A DNA stretch of 64,000 nt from Herbidospora galbida (GCF_005233835.1 NZ_SZQA01000027.1:58714-122713), one strand, 5' to 3'; positions 34,501-42,377 are shown, numbered from the stretch's first letter. Made by a program: numbers and translations. The notes: generated from the sequence alone by a model not told the origin.

Positions 34501-34801
34501 CGAGACCGTCATCGCCGACCGGCTGGTGCGCGGCCGGATGGACGCGGTGTTCCCCTGGAACGACGGCTATGTCGTGGTCGACTGGAAGACCGGCGGACGG
34601 CCGCGCGGATCGGCCGCCGCCCGCATCCAGGCCATCCAGCTCGCCGCCTACCGGCTGGCCTGGGCGAAACTGGCCGAGGTGCCGCTGACCCGCGTCAGCG
34701 CGGCCTTCCACTACGTGCTGGAGAACCGCACCGTCCGGCCGGTCGACCTCATGGGCCTCGACGACCTGACGGCGCTGATCTACGGCATCCCCGAGACGTA
34801 G
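31565..34801 (+). CDS. adnB: AdnB helicase-nuclease subunit
   Basis: 1078 residues from GTG 31565, which overlaps the adnA stop. Motor motifs: IAGAGSGKSETM, LLDEYQDTSHAQ, VGDPCQSIYGWRGA, TVHASKGLEWPVVIV, YVAVTRA. The C-terminal nuclease carries RMDAVFPWNDGYVVVDWKTG. In the mycobacterial complex AdnB supplies the leading motor. The 3' end overlaps the convergent decarboxylase gene by 22 nt; in M. tuberculosis a different gene (Rv3200c) follows, so this is where the siderophore-type operon has been inserted. Confidence 0.92.
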   Translation: MLTPFDLAATLGVPPPTHEQAGVISADLGPMVVIAGAGSGKSETMAGRVVWLVANGFAKPEQILGLTFTRKAAAELAERVHKRLTTLAEKTETPMDLEVEPTISTYHAYAARLVTDHALREAMEPTMRLVTPAVAWQMAARVVGQYDGPMDQIDLGPPSVTAAVLDLAGEMAEHLATADEVRDYGRRWSERLAMLPGRVTQAQRRPVQVHAVREQLLPLVEAYQKLKQAREVIDYGDQMALAARIASRHEEVGEIERARFTVVLLDEYQDTSHAQLVLLRSLFGGGHPVTAVGDPCQSIYGWRGASAGNLSRFPHDFPTAQGEPAPVRQLSVSFRNGERVLDVAARIQTDLRRESAEVPVLTPGENRADRGRVVCAYHATAHDEAEWIAEGVQKQLGLELAPDGLPWGEGERSKPRQGPALQPGDVAILARKRSQFPTLRKALEARGIPVEVVGLGGLLTVPEVADIVSTLRVMYDPTAGDALIRLLAGPRWRIGPADLKQLGDQARELNRERDERGGRPSDPLDQVVADLEAERGSIIDALDELPDRPEWLDPFSPLARERLPKLAEELRTLRSHAGLPLPDLISEVERRTGLDVEVASRGGSPLAARADLDAFLDAAARFAGDAEDPTLGAFLAYLKAAETEEFGLEGGRVGETNSVKLMTVHASKGLEWPVVIVPGLSEVTTAAGGLARGSVFPATPVTNSRWTDNPRKLPYALRGDARDLPALEGLTKEELADFDAASRERDLREERRLAYVAVTRAHYLLIASGYRWGTASRPLEPSRFLLEVRDQASTVAVWTDDDAVENPLLAEPAEAAWPAVAVRDGIAEGARFVREALDGLDEEGVGEVRQWEQERMQSWARDTTLLLRERDRRREGNLVELPLRLSVSSLVSLAKDPSAYAREVRRPLPHKPAPLARRGTSFHRWLETRWGQQRLIDELDLPGAADDLNEADQQLKVLQARFEESEWAERTPIDLEVPFETVIADRLVRGRMDAVFPWNDGYVVVDWKTGGRPRGSAAARIQAIQLAAYRLAWAKLAEVPLTRVSAAFHYVLENRTVRPVDLMGLDDLTALIYGIPET

Positions 34802-35820
34802 TGGAACTCCGGCTTCGGGTGCATCAGGAAGTCGTGGTGGGAGATGTTGTACGCGTAGGCCCCGGCCATCGCGAAGGCGACGACGTCTCCCGGGTTGAGG
34901 GCGGCTCTGACGCGGCGGGCGAAGACGTCCTTCGGGGTGCAGAGCTGGCCGACGAGCGTGACCTCTTCTTCCGGCCCGCCTGACCCGAAGACGGTGAAGG
35001 GCTGGTCGTGGCCCTTCGTGACGGGCGTGCGGAGGTGGTGGGTGCCGCCGGTCAGGATCGCGAACAGCTCGCCGTGGACGCGCTTCACGTCGAGGACCTT
35101 CGTGAGATACCAGCCGCAGTAGGCGGTCATCGCCCGGCCGGGCTCGATCCTGAGGGTCTGTACGCCCAGGCCGCGCAGGCCTTCCCCGTAGGCCGCCCAG
35201 TCGAAGAGGTTCGCGGGGTCGGCGTAGTCGACGGCCATGCCGCCGCCGACGCACACCTCCTCGCCGGGCCGGGCGTGGTCGGCGATCGTCTTGGCCAGGC
35301 CCGTGAGGGCGGCCGCGTCGAGGCCGCTGGCGAGATGGGCGTGGATGCCTCTGATCCGGGCCTTCGCCGGTCTCCGGCGGCACTCCGCGACCATCGCCGG
35401 GTCCATCCCGAACGGCCCGCTCATCGCCAGGGCCGCGCCCGCCGTCTCGGTCCGGAGGTTCACCCGCAGCAGCACGTCGCCCGACTCCAGCAGGTCGAGC
35501 TCCCGGGGGCTCTCGACGTGGAAGCGGTAGGGCCGCCGCGTCAGGTCGGAGGCGGTCTTGCCCGGCCCGCCGAACGCCAGCCGCTTGCCCGGGAACAGCG
35601 CCGAGACGTGGTCGAACTCGCCGCCCGACGACACCTCGAACCCGTCGACGTGGGGTTCCAGCGTCCGCAGGATCGCCGGGTCGGGGTTGGCCTTCACCGC
35701 GTAGTAGAGCTCGATCCCGCTCGTCGCCGCGCGGACGCGGGCCGCGTGGGCGTCGAGTGCGGCGAGGTCGTAGACGTAGGCCGGCACGTCTCCCAGCCGT
35801 GCGGCGAGGTCCGCGATCAC
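34780..35820 (-). CDS. Type III PLP-dependent decarboxylase (siderophore operon)
   Basis: 346 residues from GTG 35820. Alanine-racemase-like barrel with PLP lysine K43 (YYAVKANPD), phosphate-binding CVGGGMAVDY, EPGRAMTAY, and the C-terminal LCTPKDVF and GAYAYNISHHDF of the ornithine/diaminopimelate decarboxylase group. In NIS siderophore pathways PvsE (vibrioferrin) and SbnH (staphyloferrin B) of this family decarboxylate a citryl-amino-acid intermediate. The last gene of a four-gene operon with 4-nt overlaps. Its specificity for serine, diaminopropionate or another amino acid cannot be read. Confidence 0.85.
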   Translation of the reverse strand: MIADLAARLGDVPAYVYDLAALDAHAARVRAATSGIELYYAVKANPDPAILRTLEPHVDGFEVSSGGEFDHVSALFPGKRLAFGGPGKTASDLTRRPYRFHVESPRELDLLESGDVLLRVNLRTETAGAALAMSGPFGMDPAMVAECRRRPAKARIRGIHAHLASGLDAAALTGLAKTIADHARPGEEVCVGGGMAVDYADPANLFDWAAYGEGLRGLGVQTLRIEPGRAMTAYCGWYLTKVLDVKRVHGELFAILTGGTHHLRTPVTKGHDQPFTVFGSGGPEEEVTLVGQLCTPKDVFARRVRAALNPGDVVAFAMAGAYAYNISHHDFLMHPKPEFHYVSGMP

Positions 35821-37322
35821 GCGACCACCAGCGGGTTGGCCACCGGCACGTAGGTCGCCGCCCGGTCGGCCCGACGCTCCCACCGCACGGTCAGGTTGGC
35901 CTTCGCCGGCAGCGGCACCCCCGACATCAGCCGGGCCAGCGGCTCGGGCCACCCGATCGAGTCGCCGTAGGCGCCGATCTCCTCCGCCGCCACGCCCCAC
36001 AGCGTGTCGAGGGGCGCGTCCACCGACGCCGCGATCTCGGCCAAATGGTTCACGACCAGGCAGTAGACCACCCGGTCCCAGCCTTTCTCCGGCGTGTACG
36101 TCATCGCCCGCGCCACCTCCTCGCGCACTCCGGCCAGGTCGTGCCCGACCAGCTTGGCGCCCTCCAGGTCGCGGAACACCGCCTGCACCGGCCGTCCGGC
36201 GGCGTCGAGCCCGACGAGCACGTTCTGGAGATGCGGTTCGAGCACCACCCCGTGCGTCAGGAAGGCCTCCAGCACGGGCAGCGCGACCACCTCGACGTAG
36301 GAGCGCCACCACGCGACGGGGTCGTCGCCCCCGAGGTCGCGCAGTGCCAGCGCCCCGGCCAGGACCGGCGTGACGCCGGGCCCGCACCGGCCGAGCGGGC
36401 TGCACCGCACCAGCACGCCGAGCCCTTCGAACAGCTCCCCGCCCAGGTCGGCGGTCCGGTAGCCGGGCTCGGGCAGCCACCGGGTGCCCGGGAACCGCTC
36501 GGTGAGGGCCGCGAACACCGGCGTCAGCCGCCGCGACAGCTCGACCCCGCCGGCCAGTTCGTACCAGGCGTTCTTGCGGACGCAGTTGGTGATCCGGACG
36601 TCGAGGGAGAACTTCAGGCACTTGTCGAGCAGGGGATCGTAGACGGTCCGCACCGACGACGTCGGCAGCACGTCGTGCTGGGCCGGGCCGAGATCGAGCA
36701 GCCGGTCGCCGTCGACCGGGGGGCGGATGAGCTCGTACTGCCACGGGTGCGCCGGCAGCAGCCGGTAGCCCGGCGGCACGTCCGCCGGGATCCCGTCGAG
36801 GGCGCTCACGTCGCCTTCTTCGACGACCAGGTCCTCGCGTACCGCCAGCAGCCGGAGCGGGAACCGGGCGTACGCCTCGGGCGCGTAGGCGAGCCAGTCG
36901 CCCCTGGCCGCCTCCCGGGCCTTGGGCGCCGGGTGGAAGGGATGCCCGAACACGAGGTCCTGCTCGGAGGCGAGCCACTCGTCCTCCGGCGGCTTGCCCT
37001 GGGCGCGGGCCGCCAGGAGCCGCTCGACGACCTCCCGGCTCCCGGCCACCTGCGCAGCGAACTCCCCGTTGACCCCGGGAAGCTCCCGCGCGACGAGGTC
37101 GACCAGGTCGGCCGAGGTCAGCGGCTCCCAGGCCGACCCGGTCAGGCGCTCCGGCTCGGTGATGCGCAGGGCCGTGCCCCCGCCCGTCTTCGCCCGCAGC
37201 CACACCCCGCCGACCCGCACCATCGTGTACGGCCCGGCCGGGAACGCCTGGCCGGGCAGTTCGCGGATGCAGCACCGGAGGAGGGCCGCGACCGTGGCGT
37301 GCTCCGCGACGTTCATGTACAT
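35817..37322 (-). CDS. IucA/IucC-type NIS siderophore synthetase 2
   Basis: 501 residues from ATG 37322 (second ATG at 37316), overlapping the end of the preceding synthetase gene. Family motifs: GHPFHPAPKAREA (substrate/ATP region), LLPAHPWQYE, PTSSVRTVYD, LKFSLDVRITN and VVLEPHLQN, then an FRDLEG segment and a ferric-reductase-like C-terminal (FhuF) region. Such enzymes adenylate a carboxylate, usually of citrate or 2-oxoglutarate, and join it to an amine or alcohol. A little shorter than IucA/IucC (about 580-600). Confidence 0.9.
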   Translation of the reverse strand: MYMNVAEHATVAALLRCCIRELPGQAFPAGPYTMVRVGGVWLRAKTGGGTALRITEPERLTGSAWEPLTSADLVDLVARELPGVNGEFAAQVAGSREVVERLLAARAQGKPPEDEWLASEQDLVFGHPFHPAPKAREAARGDWLAYAPEAYARFPLRLLAVREDLVVEEGDVSALDGIPADVPPGYRLLPAHPWQYELIRPPVDGDRLLDLGPAQHDVLPTSSVRTVYDPLLDKCLKFSLDVRITNCVRKNAWYELAGGVELSRRLTPVFAALTERFPGTRWLPEPGYRTADLGGELFEGLGVLVRCSPLGRCGPGVTPVLAGALALRDLGGDDPVAWWRSYVEVVALPVLEAFLTHGVVLEPHLQNVLVGLDAAGRPVQAVFRDLEGAKLVGHDLAGVREEVARAMTYTPEKGWDRVVYCLVVNHLAEIAASVDAPLDTLWGVAAEEIGAYGDSIGWPEPLARLMSGVPLPAKANLTVRWERRADRAATYVPVANPLVVA

Positions 37323-38878
37323 GGGCCGGGGGACCCCTTTCGCAGATAGTTCGGGCCGCTGGTCCCGTAGAACTTGTTGATGTCCTTCGCGCCGCTCCTG
37401 GCCTTGGAGACGAGGCTCCCGGCGGTGACCATGCTCTTGCCGACCAGCCGGGCGGCCTCCAGCGTGCGGTTGCGCAGCAGCCGGGCCATCGGGTGGTCGC
37501 CGTGCTCGTGCAGGGCCTCGGCCAGCGCGGCCCGCACCAGGTCGGGCCGCAGCGTCACCGCGGCGGCGGCCAGGTGGAGGGTGATCGTCACGAACACGTC
37601 GGCCAGCGCGTGGGGGTCGCCGGTCAGCATGCGCTCGTCGGCGAAGCCGGGCGCCTCGATCCCGGCCGCCGCCAGGTGGTCGGGGGAGGCCAGCAGCCCG
37701 TCGTTGTCCTTGACGAGCAGCCGCATCGGCCCGTCGCCGAAGACCAGCGCGAGGTTCTGCTGATGGGCCTCCAGCGCGACGCCGTAGCGGACGAAGAGCG
37801 TGACGTTCCAGGTCAGCAGCGCCCGCAGGTAGTCGTTGAGGAGCGCCTCGGCGTCGCCGCGATAGTGGCGGCCGGCCAGCGCGCCGAGGACGCCGGGCGC
37901 GTTGAGCGCGGCCACTGAGACGATCTCGCCCTCGGGCAGCCGCCGGGCCATCCAGGCCAGGAACTCGTTGCCCGAGTGGGCGTACTCCTGCTCCCCGGCG
38001 AGGCGGACGGGCAGGCCCGGGTGCCGGTCGAGCACCTCGCCGAGCAGCCGCTCGGCCCGCGCGCCGTCGTCGAGCACGCCCGGTTTGATCGACCGCCGGT
38101 TGCGCACCCCGAGCGTCGCGGTGGCGAGCGGCATCTTCAGGTGGGTGCGGGGTGACACCTCGACCGTGCGCATCGACAGCGTGGGGCGTACCGGAAGGAA
38201 GTCGAGCGGCGCGACCACGGCGTTCACCTGCGGCAGCGAGAGCGGATGCACCGGGAACAGGCGGTGGGTCGCGGCCAGGCCGGGCGGCAGGCCGACGGCG
38301 GCGAACGACGGGAAGAACTCCGGCGAAGGCCCGGTGCCCGGCACGGCCGCCCAGCGCAGCGTGAAGCGCGGCGCGAACTCGGGCGCGTAGGCGAGCAGCT
38401 GCTCCTCGGTCAGGCCGTGGCGGCAGCGGGCGGTCGGATAGACCGGATGGTCGCTGAACGCGGCCAGCACCTCGTAGCCGATCGGCCCCAGCTCGGGCAG
38501 CCGGTCTTCGACCGAGGCGCGGTGGCGGTCGAGCAGCTCCAGGCCGGTCAGCGTCTGGCGGCACTCCTCGCGGAATGCGGCCACCCCTTCGGCGTCGGCC
38601 GGGTCGGCGATCCTGGCCAGCGTGGCCAGCACCTCGCGCAGCCGCACGGTCTCGCCGTGGGCCACCGTGAAGTCCTGGAAGAGCCCTTCGAGGCCGCCCG
38701 AGGGGAACCCCGGCGCCAGCCGCACCCGCCGCGAGGCCGACAGCGGGACGTAGGCGCCCGCCTTGTCCCAGCTCAGGCGGCCGGCGAGACCGCCGACATC
38801 CTCTCTGATCAGGGCGTTGAGCACCCGCGCCGCCAGGTAGCCGTCGCGGCCCACCCGCACCGCCGTGGCGTTGGTCAC
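37313..38878 (-). CDS. IucA/IucC-type NIS siderophore synthetase 1
   Basis: 521 residues from GTG 38878, which overlaps the ATP-grasp stop (GTGA). Motifs include SDHPVYPTARCRHGLTEEQ in place of the usual GHPxHP, then LFPVHPLSLPQV, RPTLSMRTVEV, HLKMPLATATLGVRN and VALEAHQQNLAL. The changed GHPxHP region (DHPVYPTAR) suggests a substrate different from that of the second synthetase. In vibrioferrin biosynthesis two such enzymes act in sequence on citrate and 2-oxoglutarate units. Confidence 0.88.
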   Translation of the reverse strand: MTNATAVRVGRDGYLAARVLNALIREDVGGLAGRLSWDKAGAYVPLSASRRVRLAPGFPSGGLEGLFQDFTVAHGETVRLREVLATLARIADPADAEGVAAFREECRQTLTGLELLDRHRASVEDRLPELGPIGYEVLAAFSDHPVYPTARCRHGLTEEQLLAYAPEFAPRFTLRWAAVPGTGPSPEFFPSFAAVGLPPGLAATHRLFPVHPLSLPQVNAVVAPLDFLPVRPTLSMRTVEVSPRTHLKMPLATATLGVRNRRSIKPGVLDDGARAERLLGEVLDRHPGLPVRLAGEQEYAHSGNEFLAWMARRLPEGEIVSVAALNAPGVLGALAGRHYRGDAEALLNDYLRALLTWNVTLFVRYGVALEAHQQNLALVFGDGPMRLLVKDNDGLLASPDHLAAAGIEAPGFADERMLTGDPHALADVFVTITLHLAAAAVTLRPDLVRAALAEALHEHGDHPMARLLRNRTLEAARLVGKSMVTAGSLVSKARSGAKDINKFYGTSGPNYLRKGSPGPCT

Positions 38879-40008
38879 GCGACCACCCACGGGTGGGCGT
38901 CGAGGAAGGCCTTGGCGGCCGTGTCGACGGCGTCGCGGGTGGGGCCGACGGCCCGCAGCAGGGCCAGATAGTCGCGGTTGGTGTGGGTCACCGAGACCGC
39001 CTGCCCGGCCTCCTTGAGCGGCAGGTGCCAGAGCCGCACGTCCTCGTGGGCTCCGGTCAGCTCCCTGGGCGCCTTCATGATCGTGCCGGGCCGGGTGGCC
39101 AGCACGCTGATCGCCGCCGCGTGCCCGCCAGGACGGGGCGCCTCCGGCGCCGGTTCGCCCGCGTGCACCCGCAGGATCCACTCGAACAGCGGCACGTCGA
39201 GGTGGTCGGCCAGCAGCAGGTCGCAGTTGTCGCCGATGACCCGGTAGTTGACCTCGACGACGCGCGGCCCGTTCTCGGTCAGGACGTATTCGGTGTGACA
39301 GGCCCCGAATCCGACGCCGAGCGCCGCCAGTCGCGAGAGAACCTCGTCGGCGCCCGGGAGTTCCGGCGACCAGTCGAGGCGTTCCTCCACGAAGTGGGGC
39401 AGCGGCCCCAGGGTGGTCTGGAACCCGCCCAGCACCCTGGTCGTGACCCCGTCGCCGAGGGTCTCGAGCGTCATCAGCGGCCCGTCGAGGTACTCCTCGG
39501 CGACCAGCACCGCCCCCGGGCGGCGCGTCCAGATGTCGCGCGCCGCCGCGCCGAGGTCGTCTCTGACCAGGACGACGTCCTCGCTGGCCACGCCCTCGCG
39601 CGGCTTCACCACGACGGGGTAGCCGACCTCGGGCAGCGGTTCGCCGGGCACCACCCGGGCCGAGCGCACGTCGCCGAGCGCGCGCCGGGTGAGCGCCTTG
39701 TTCTTGGTGGTCAGGCAGACCCGCCAGTCTTTGCCCGGCAGGCCGAAGTAGTCGGCGGCCAGGGCTGTCTCGACCTGGAGGTGGTCGGAGTTGGAGAAGA
39801 TCACGTCGGGCCGGTGGTGGCGGGCGATGACGTCGATGACGGCTCTCGGGTCGCGTACGTCGGCCGGGATCGTCTCGTGGCCGGGATAGTCCTCCGGCCG
39901 ATCGGTCAGGATGGTGACCTCCCACCCGAGGGCCTTCGCGGCGGGCAGGAAACCCCGCGTGACCGAGTCGGTGGGGTTGAGCGTGGTGAGGTACAGCCGC
40001 AAGTGCAT
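38875..40008 (-). CDS. ATP-grasp ligase, first gene of siderophore operon
   Basis: 377 residues from ATG 40008. ATP-grasp domain: VGYPVVVKPREGVASEDVVLV (nucleotide lysine), LVAEEYLDGPLMTLETL, and the Mg-binding RVVEVNYRVIGDN. The N-terminal part is a Rossmann-like region (TILTDRPEDYP). Carboxylate-amine ligase chemistry is expected, as for PvsA in vibrioferrin synthesis, which attaches an amino acid. It leads the operon ATP-grasp, synthetase 1, synthetase 2, decarboxylase. An iron-box-like palindrome lies 4 nt upstream of its start, so iron repression is likely. Confidence 0.85.
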   Translation of the reverse strand: MHLRLYLTTLNPTDSVTRGFLPAAKALGWEVTILTDRPEDYPGHETIPADVRDPRAVIDVIARHHRPDVIFSNSDHLQVETALAADYFGLPGKDWRVCLTTKNKALTRRALGDVRSARVVPGEPLPEVGYPVVVKPREGVASEDVVLVRDDLGAAARDIWTRRPGAVLVAEEYLDGPLMTLETLGDGVTTRVLGGFQTTLGPLPHFVEERLDWSPELPGADEVLSRLAALGVGFGACHTEYVLTENGPRVVEVNYRVIGDNCDLLLADHLDVPLFEWILRVHAGEPAPEAPRPGGHAAAISVLATRPGTIMKAPRELTGAHEDVRLWHLPLKEAGQAVSVTHTNRDYLALLRAVGPTRDAVDTAAKAFLDAHPWVVA

Positions 40009-40012
40009 CCCC

Positions 40013-40031
40013 TGAGGTAAGGCTTACCTAA
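40013..40031 (-). promoter_or_regulatory. Iron box (IdeR/DmdR-type operator)
   Basis: TGAGGTAAGGCTTACCTAA matches the actinobacterial IdeR/DmdR1 consensus TTAGGTTAGGCTAACCTAA at 16 of 19 positions and is itself nearly palindromic. It sits immediately before the start codon of the ATP-grasp gene, overlapping its ribosome-site region, and 58 nt before nudC on the other strand. Binding of an iron-loaded repressor here would shut off the siderophore-type operon. Confidence 0.82.
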
Positions 40032-40088
40032 CCTCTAGAACCTTAGTGGGGAACGGGCGTCTGCGTGCGCCGATGAAAGAATAACCCC

Positions 40089-41003
40089 GTGGACATCACC
40101 GAGGGACTCCTGGGGCCCCTGCTACTCAGCCGCAGCACCATCGACCGTTCCGCCCAGCTCCGGCACGACCCCGACTGGCTTGAGCGGGTATGGCATGACC
40201 CGTCCACGCGCGTCCTCGTCATCAGCGACGGCCAGACCCTGGTCAAACGGTCGGGTGACGAGGCCGAACTCGTCCTGCTGACCCCCGCCGAGGCCCCCGA
40301 GGGCCAGCGTCACCTGCTCGGCGTCGCCGACGGCGTGGCCTACTTCTCCGTCTCGGCCAAGCTCCCCGACGACGCCGACTCCGCCGGCCTGCGCGAGGCC
40401 GGGTCGATCCTCGGCGACCGCGACGCCGGCCTGTTCGTCTACGCCGTGGCCCTGGAGTCGTGGCACGCCACCCACCGCTTCTGCCCCCAGTGCGGCGCAG
40501 AGACCACCGTCACCCAGGGCGGCCACGTGCGCGTCTGCCCCAACGACGGCTCCCAGCACTTCCCCCGCGTCGACCCGGCCGTCATCATGCTGATCCGCGA
40601 CCCCGACGACCGCCTTCTGCTGGCCCGCGGCCCCCAGTGGCCCGAGGGCCGGATGTCGGTCCTGGCGGGCTTCGTCGAGCCGGGCGAGTCCCTGGAGGCG
40701 GCCCTGGCGAGGGAGGTCTTCGAAGAGGTCGGCGTACGCGTCTCCGATCCCCGCTACCTCGGCAGCCAGCCCTGGCCGTTCCCCCGCAGCCTCATGCTGG
40801 GCTTCTTCGCCCGCGCCCTCACCAGCGACCTGACCCTCGACCCGAAGGAGATCGCCGAGGCCCGCTGGTTCACCCGTGAGGAACTCCGGGTGGCCGTCGC
40901 GACCGGCGAACTGCGGGTCCCGCCCCCCGTCTCGATCGCCCGCAGGCTGATCGAGACCTGGTACGGATCGGCGATCGACGAGCAGGGCTCCTGGGGCCGC
41001 TGA
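40089..41003 (+). CDS. nudC: NAD+/NADH diphosphatase NudC
   Basis: 304 residues from GTG 40089. NUDIX-like N-terminal domain, zinc-ribbon remnant FCPQCGAE...VRVCPNDG, and a Nudix box (GFVEPGESLEAALAREVFEEVGV) followed by SQPWPFPRS, the motif that marks NudC-type NADH diphosphatases. Three of four zinc cysteines remain; the last is Asp (CPND). The enzyme hydrolyses NAD(H) to NMN(H) and AMP and, in E. coli, removes NAD caps from RNA. It occupies the position of Rv3199c. Confidence 0.93.
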   Translation: MDITEGLLGPLLLSRSTIDRSAQLRHDPDWLERVWHDPSTRVLVISDGQTLVKRSGDEAELVLLTPAEAPEGQRHLLGVADGVAYFSVSAKLPDDADSAGLREAGSILGDRDAGLFVYAVALESWHATHRFCPQCGAETTVTQGGHVRVCPNDGSQHFPRVDPAVIMLIRDPDDRLLLARGPQWPEGRMSVLAGFVEPGESLEAALAREVFEEVGVRVSDPRYLGSQPWPFPRSLMLGFFARALTSDLTLDPKEIAEARWFTREELRVAVATGELRVPPPVSIARRLIETWYGSAIDEQGSWGR

Positions 41004-41029
41004 TCAGACGCTGATCAGACGCTGATCAG
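41000..41029. repeat. Tandem CTGATCAGACG repeat at convergent gene ends
   Basis: Two full 11-bp units (41000-41010, 41011-41021) and an 8-bp third unit (41022-41029), each centred on the palindrome CTGATCAG. The first unit supplies the nudC TGA stop (41001-41003) and the third supplies the crcB stop on the minus strand (41026-41028). Length changes would not disturb either protein. Confidence 0.9.
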
Positions 41030-41400
41030 CCGCCGACGGCGCGGGCGAGCAGCACTCCGCAGGCCCCCGCGCCCAGGCCGCCCGCGATGCTCACCACCAC
41101 ATTGGCCGCCGCCGCCAGCCGCGCCCCGTCTTCGGCCAGGCGCAGCGTCTCGTAGCTGAAGGTCGAATACGTCGTCAGCGCGCCGCAGAAGCCGGTCCCG
41201 GCCAGGGCCATGACCGCGTGGTCGGCCGGCAGGGCGACCAGGAAGCCCAGCAGGGCCGAGCCCGCCAGGTTGACGCCGAACGTGCCCCACGGGAACACGC
41301 TGTCGTGCCGCGACTGGATCAGCCGGTCGGTCAGGTAGCGCAGGGGAGCGCCGATCGCCGCGCCCGCCGCCACGAGCAGGGCGGTCAGCAGCCCGGTCAC
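41026..41400 (-). CDS. crcB: CrcB/Fluc fluoride channel subunit 1
   Basis: 124 residues with four hydrophobic helices. Family motifs: [10 protein letters not shown] near the N-terminus, [17 protein letters not shown], and [16 protein letters not shown], containing the central TTYSTFS. CrcB proteins form dual-topology dimers that export fluoride. Third gene of the crcB-DUF190-crcB operon, with a 4-nt overlap to DUF190; two crcB copies suggest a heterodimer. Confidence 0.93.
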   Translation of the reverse strand: MTGLLTALLVAAGAAIGAPLRYLTDRLIQSRHDSVFPWGTFGVNLAGSALLGFLVALPADHAVMALAGTGFCGALTTYSTFSYETLRLAEDGARLAAAANVVVSIAGGLGAGACGVLLARAVGG

Positions 41401-41726
41401 CGGGGCCTCCCGCCGTAGTGGCGGACCTCGACCTCGTCGACCATGACCAGGCCCTCGCCGATCAGCTCGTCGAGCTCCGGCAGGAACGCCCTGATCCGGT
41501 CGGGTTCGTCGACGATGACGATCGCCACCGGCAGGTCCTCCGACAGCGACAGGATGCGGGTGGTGTGGATGTGGTTCGAGGCGCCGTAGCCCTCGATGCC
41601 GCGGAAGACGCTGGCCCCGGCCAGGCCCGCGGCGTGGGCGCGGTGCACGATCTCGTGGTAGAGCGGCCTGTGGTGGCTGGTGTCGGTCTCACCGACGAAG
41701 ATGGTCAGCCGCAGCCCCGGTGTCAT
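41397..41726 (-). CDS. DUF190 PII-like protein
   Basis: 109 residues from ATG 41726. Pattern of the DUF190 family: [52 protein letters not shown] and [10 protein letters not shown], a ferredoxin-like fold related to PII signalling proteins. It is coupled to crcB genes on both sides by 4-nt overlaps. It probably modulates or senses for the channel; the ligand is not known. Confidence 0.9.
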   Translation of the reverse strand: MTPGLRLTIFVGETDTSHHRPLYHEIVHRAHAAGLAGASVFRGIEGYGASNHIHTTRILSLSEDLPVAIVIVDEPDRIRAFLPELDELIGEGLVMVDEVEVRHYGGRPR

Positions 41727-42121
41727 GTCCGCCTCCCCAGTCGCCGGGCCGCCGCCCGGGTGACGGCCGTGCCCGCCCACACGGCGGCCAGCGCCAGCAG
41801 CGGCGTCGCCACCAGGTAGACCAGCGCCGACGTGGGCGCCTCGCCCGCGACCAGCAGGCCGATGTCGGCGATGTAGGTGGAGAACGTGGTGTAGCCGCCC
41901 AGCACCCCGACCCCCAGAAGGGGGCGTACCCAGGAGGGGGCGGCCCAGATCTCGGTGATGGCCACCATCAGGACGCCGATCAGCAGGCATCCGGTGACGT
42001 TGATGAACAGGGTCGTCCACGGGAACCCGGGGGCGCTCGGGAAGAGCACCCCCAGCCCGTACCGGACGAGAGATCCCGCGACCCCTCCGGCCGCGATCAC
42101 AGCCAGGATTCGGGCCGGCAC
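41723..42121 (-). CDS. crcB: CrcB/Fluc fluoride channel subunit 2
   Basis: 132 residues from GTG 42121. Four helices with [32 protein letters not shown] and [17 protein letters not shown], including the TTFSTY core. First gene of the fluoride operon; its start lies 4 nt after the mycoredoxin stop, so all four genes may be one transcript. No fluoride riboswitch was seen upstream of either gene. Confidence 0.92.
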   Translation of the reverse strand: MPARILAVIAAGGVAGSLVRYGLGVLFPSAPGFPWTTLFINVTGCLLIGVLMVAITEIWAAPSWVRPLLGVGVLGGYTTFSTYIADIGLLVAGEAPTSALVYLVATPLLALAAVWAGTAVTRAAARRLGRRT

Positions 42122-42125
42122 GTCG

Positions 42126-42377
42126 CTAGATCGACTGGCCCATCGTCGCCAGGCGACGCTTGACTTCGATCACCGACGGGTTGGTCGCCGCGCTGCCGTC
42201 GGGGAACACGACGGTCGGGACCACGCGGTTGCCCTTGTTGACACTCTCGACGAAGGACGCCGCCTGGGGGTCGGCCTCGACGTCGACCTCCTCATAAGCG
42301 ATGCCTTCGCGGGTCAGCTGGCTCTTGAGCCGCTTGCAAGGCCCACACCACGAGGCGGTGTATACCGTGAGCGCCAT
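42126..42377 (-). CDS. mrx1: Mycoredoxin (glutaredoxin-like)
   Basis: 83 residues from ATG 42377, with AAAGGGA upstream. Thioredoxin-fold with active site SWCGPCKRLK, cis-Pro region RVVPTVVFPDGS and TNPS, matching mycoredoxin-1 (Rv3198A) along the whole length. It reduces mycothiol-mixed disulfides. Mycobacterial Mrx1 has CGYC; here the motif is CGPC, the thioredoxin sequence, which usually lowers the redox potential. Located between nudC and uvrD2, as in M. tuberculosis. Confidence 0.9.
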   Translation of the reverse strand: MALTVYTASWCGPCKRLKSQLTREGIAYEEVDVEADPQAASFVESVNKGNRVVPTVVFPDGSAATNPSVIEVKRRLATMGQSI

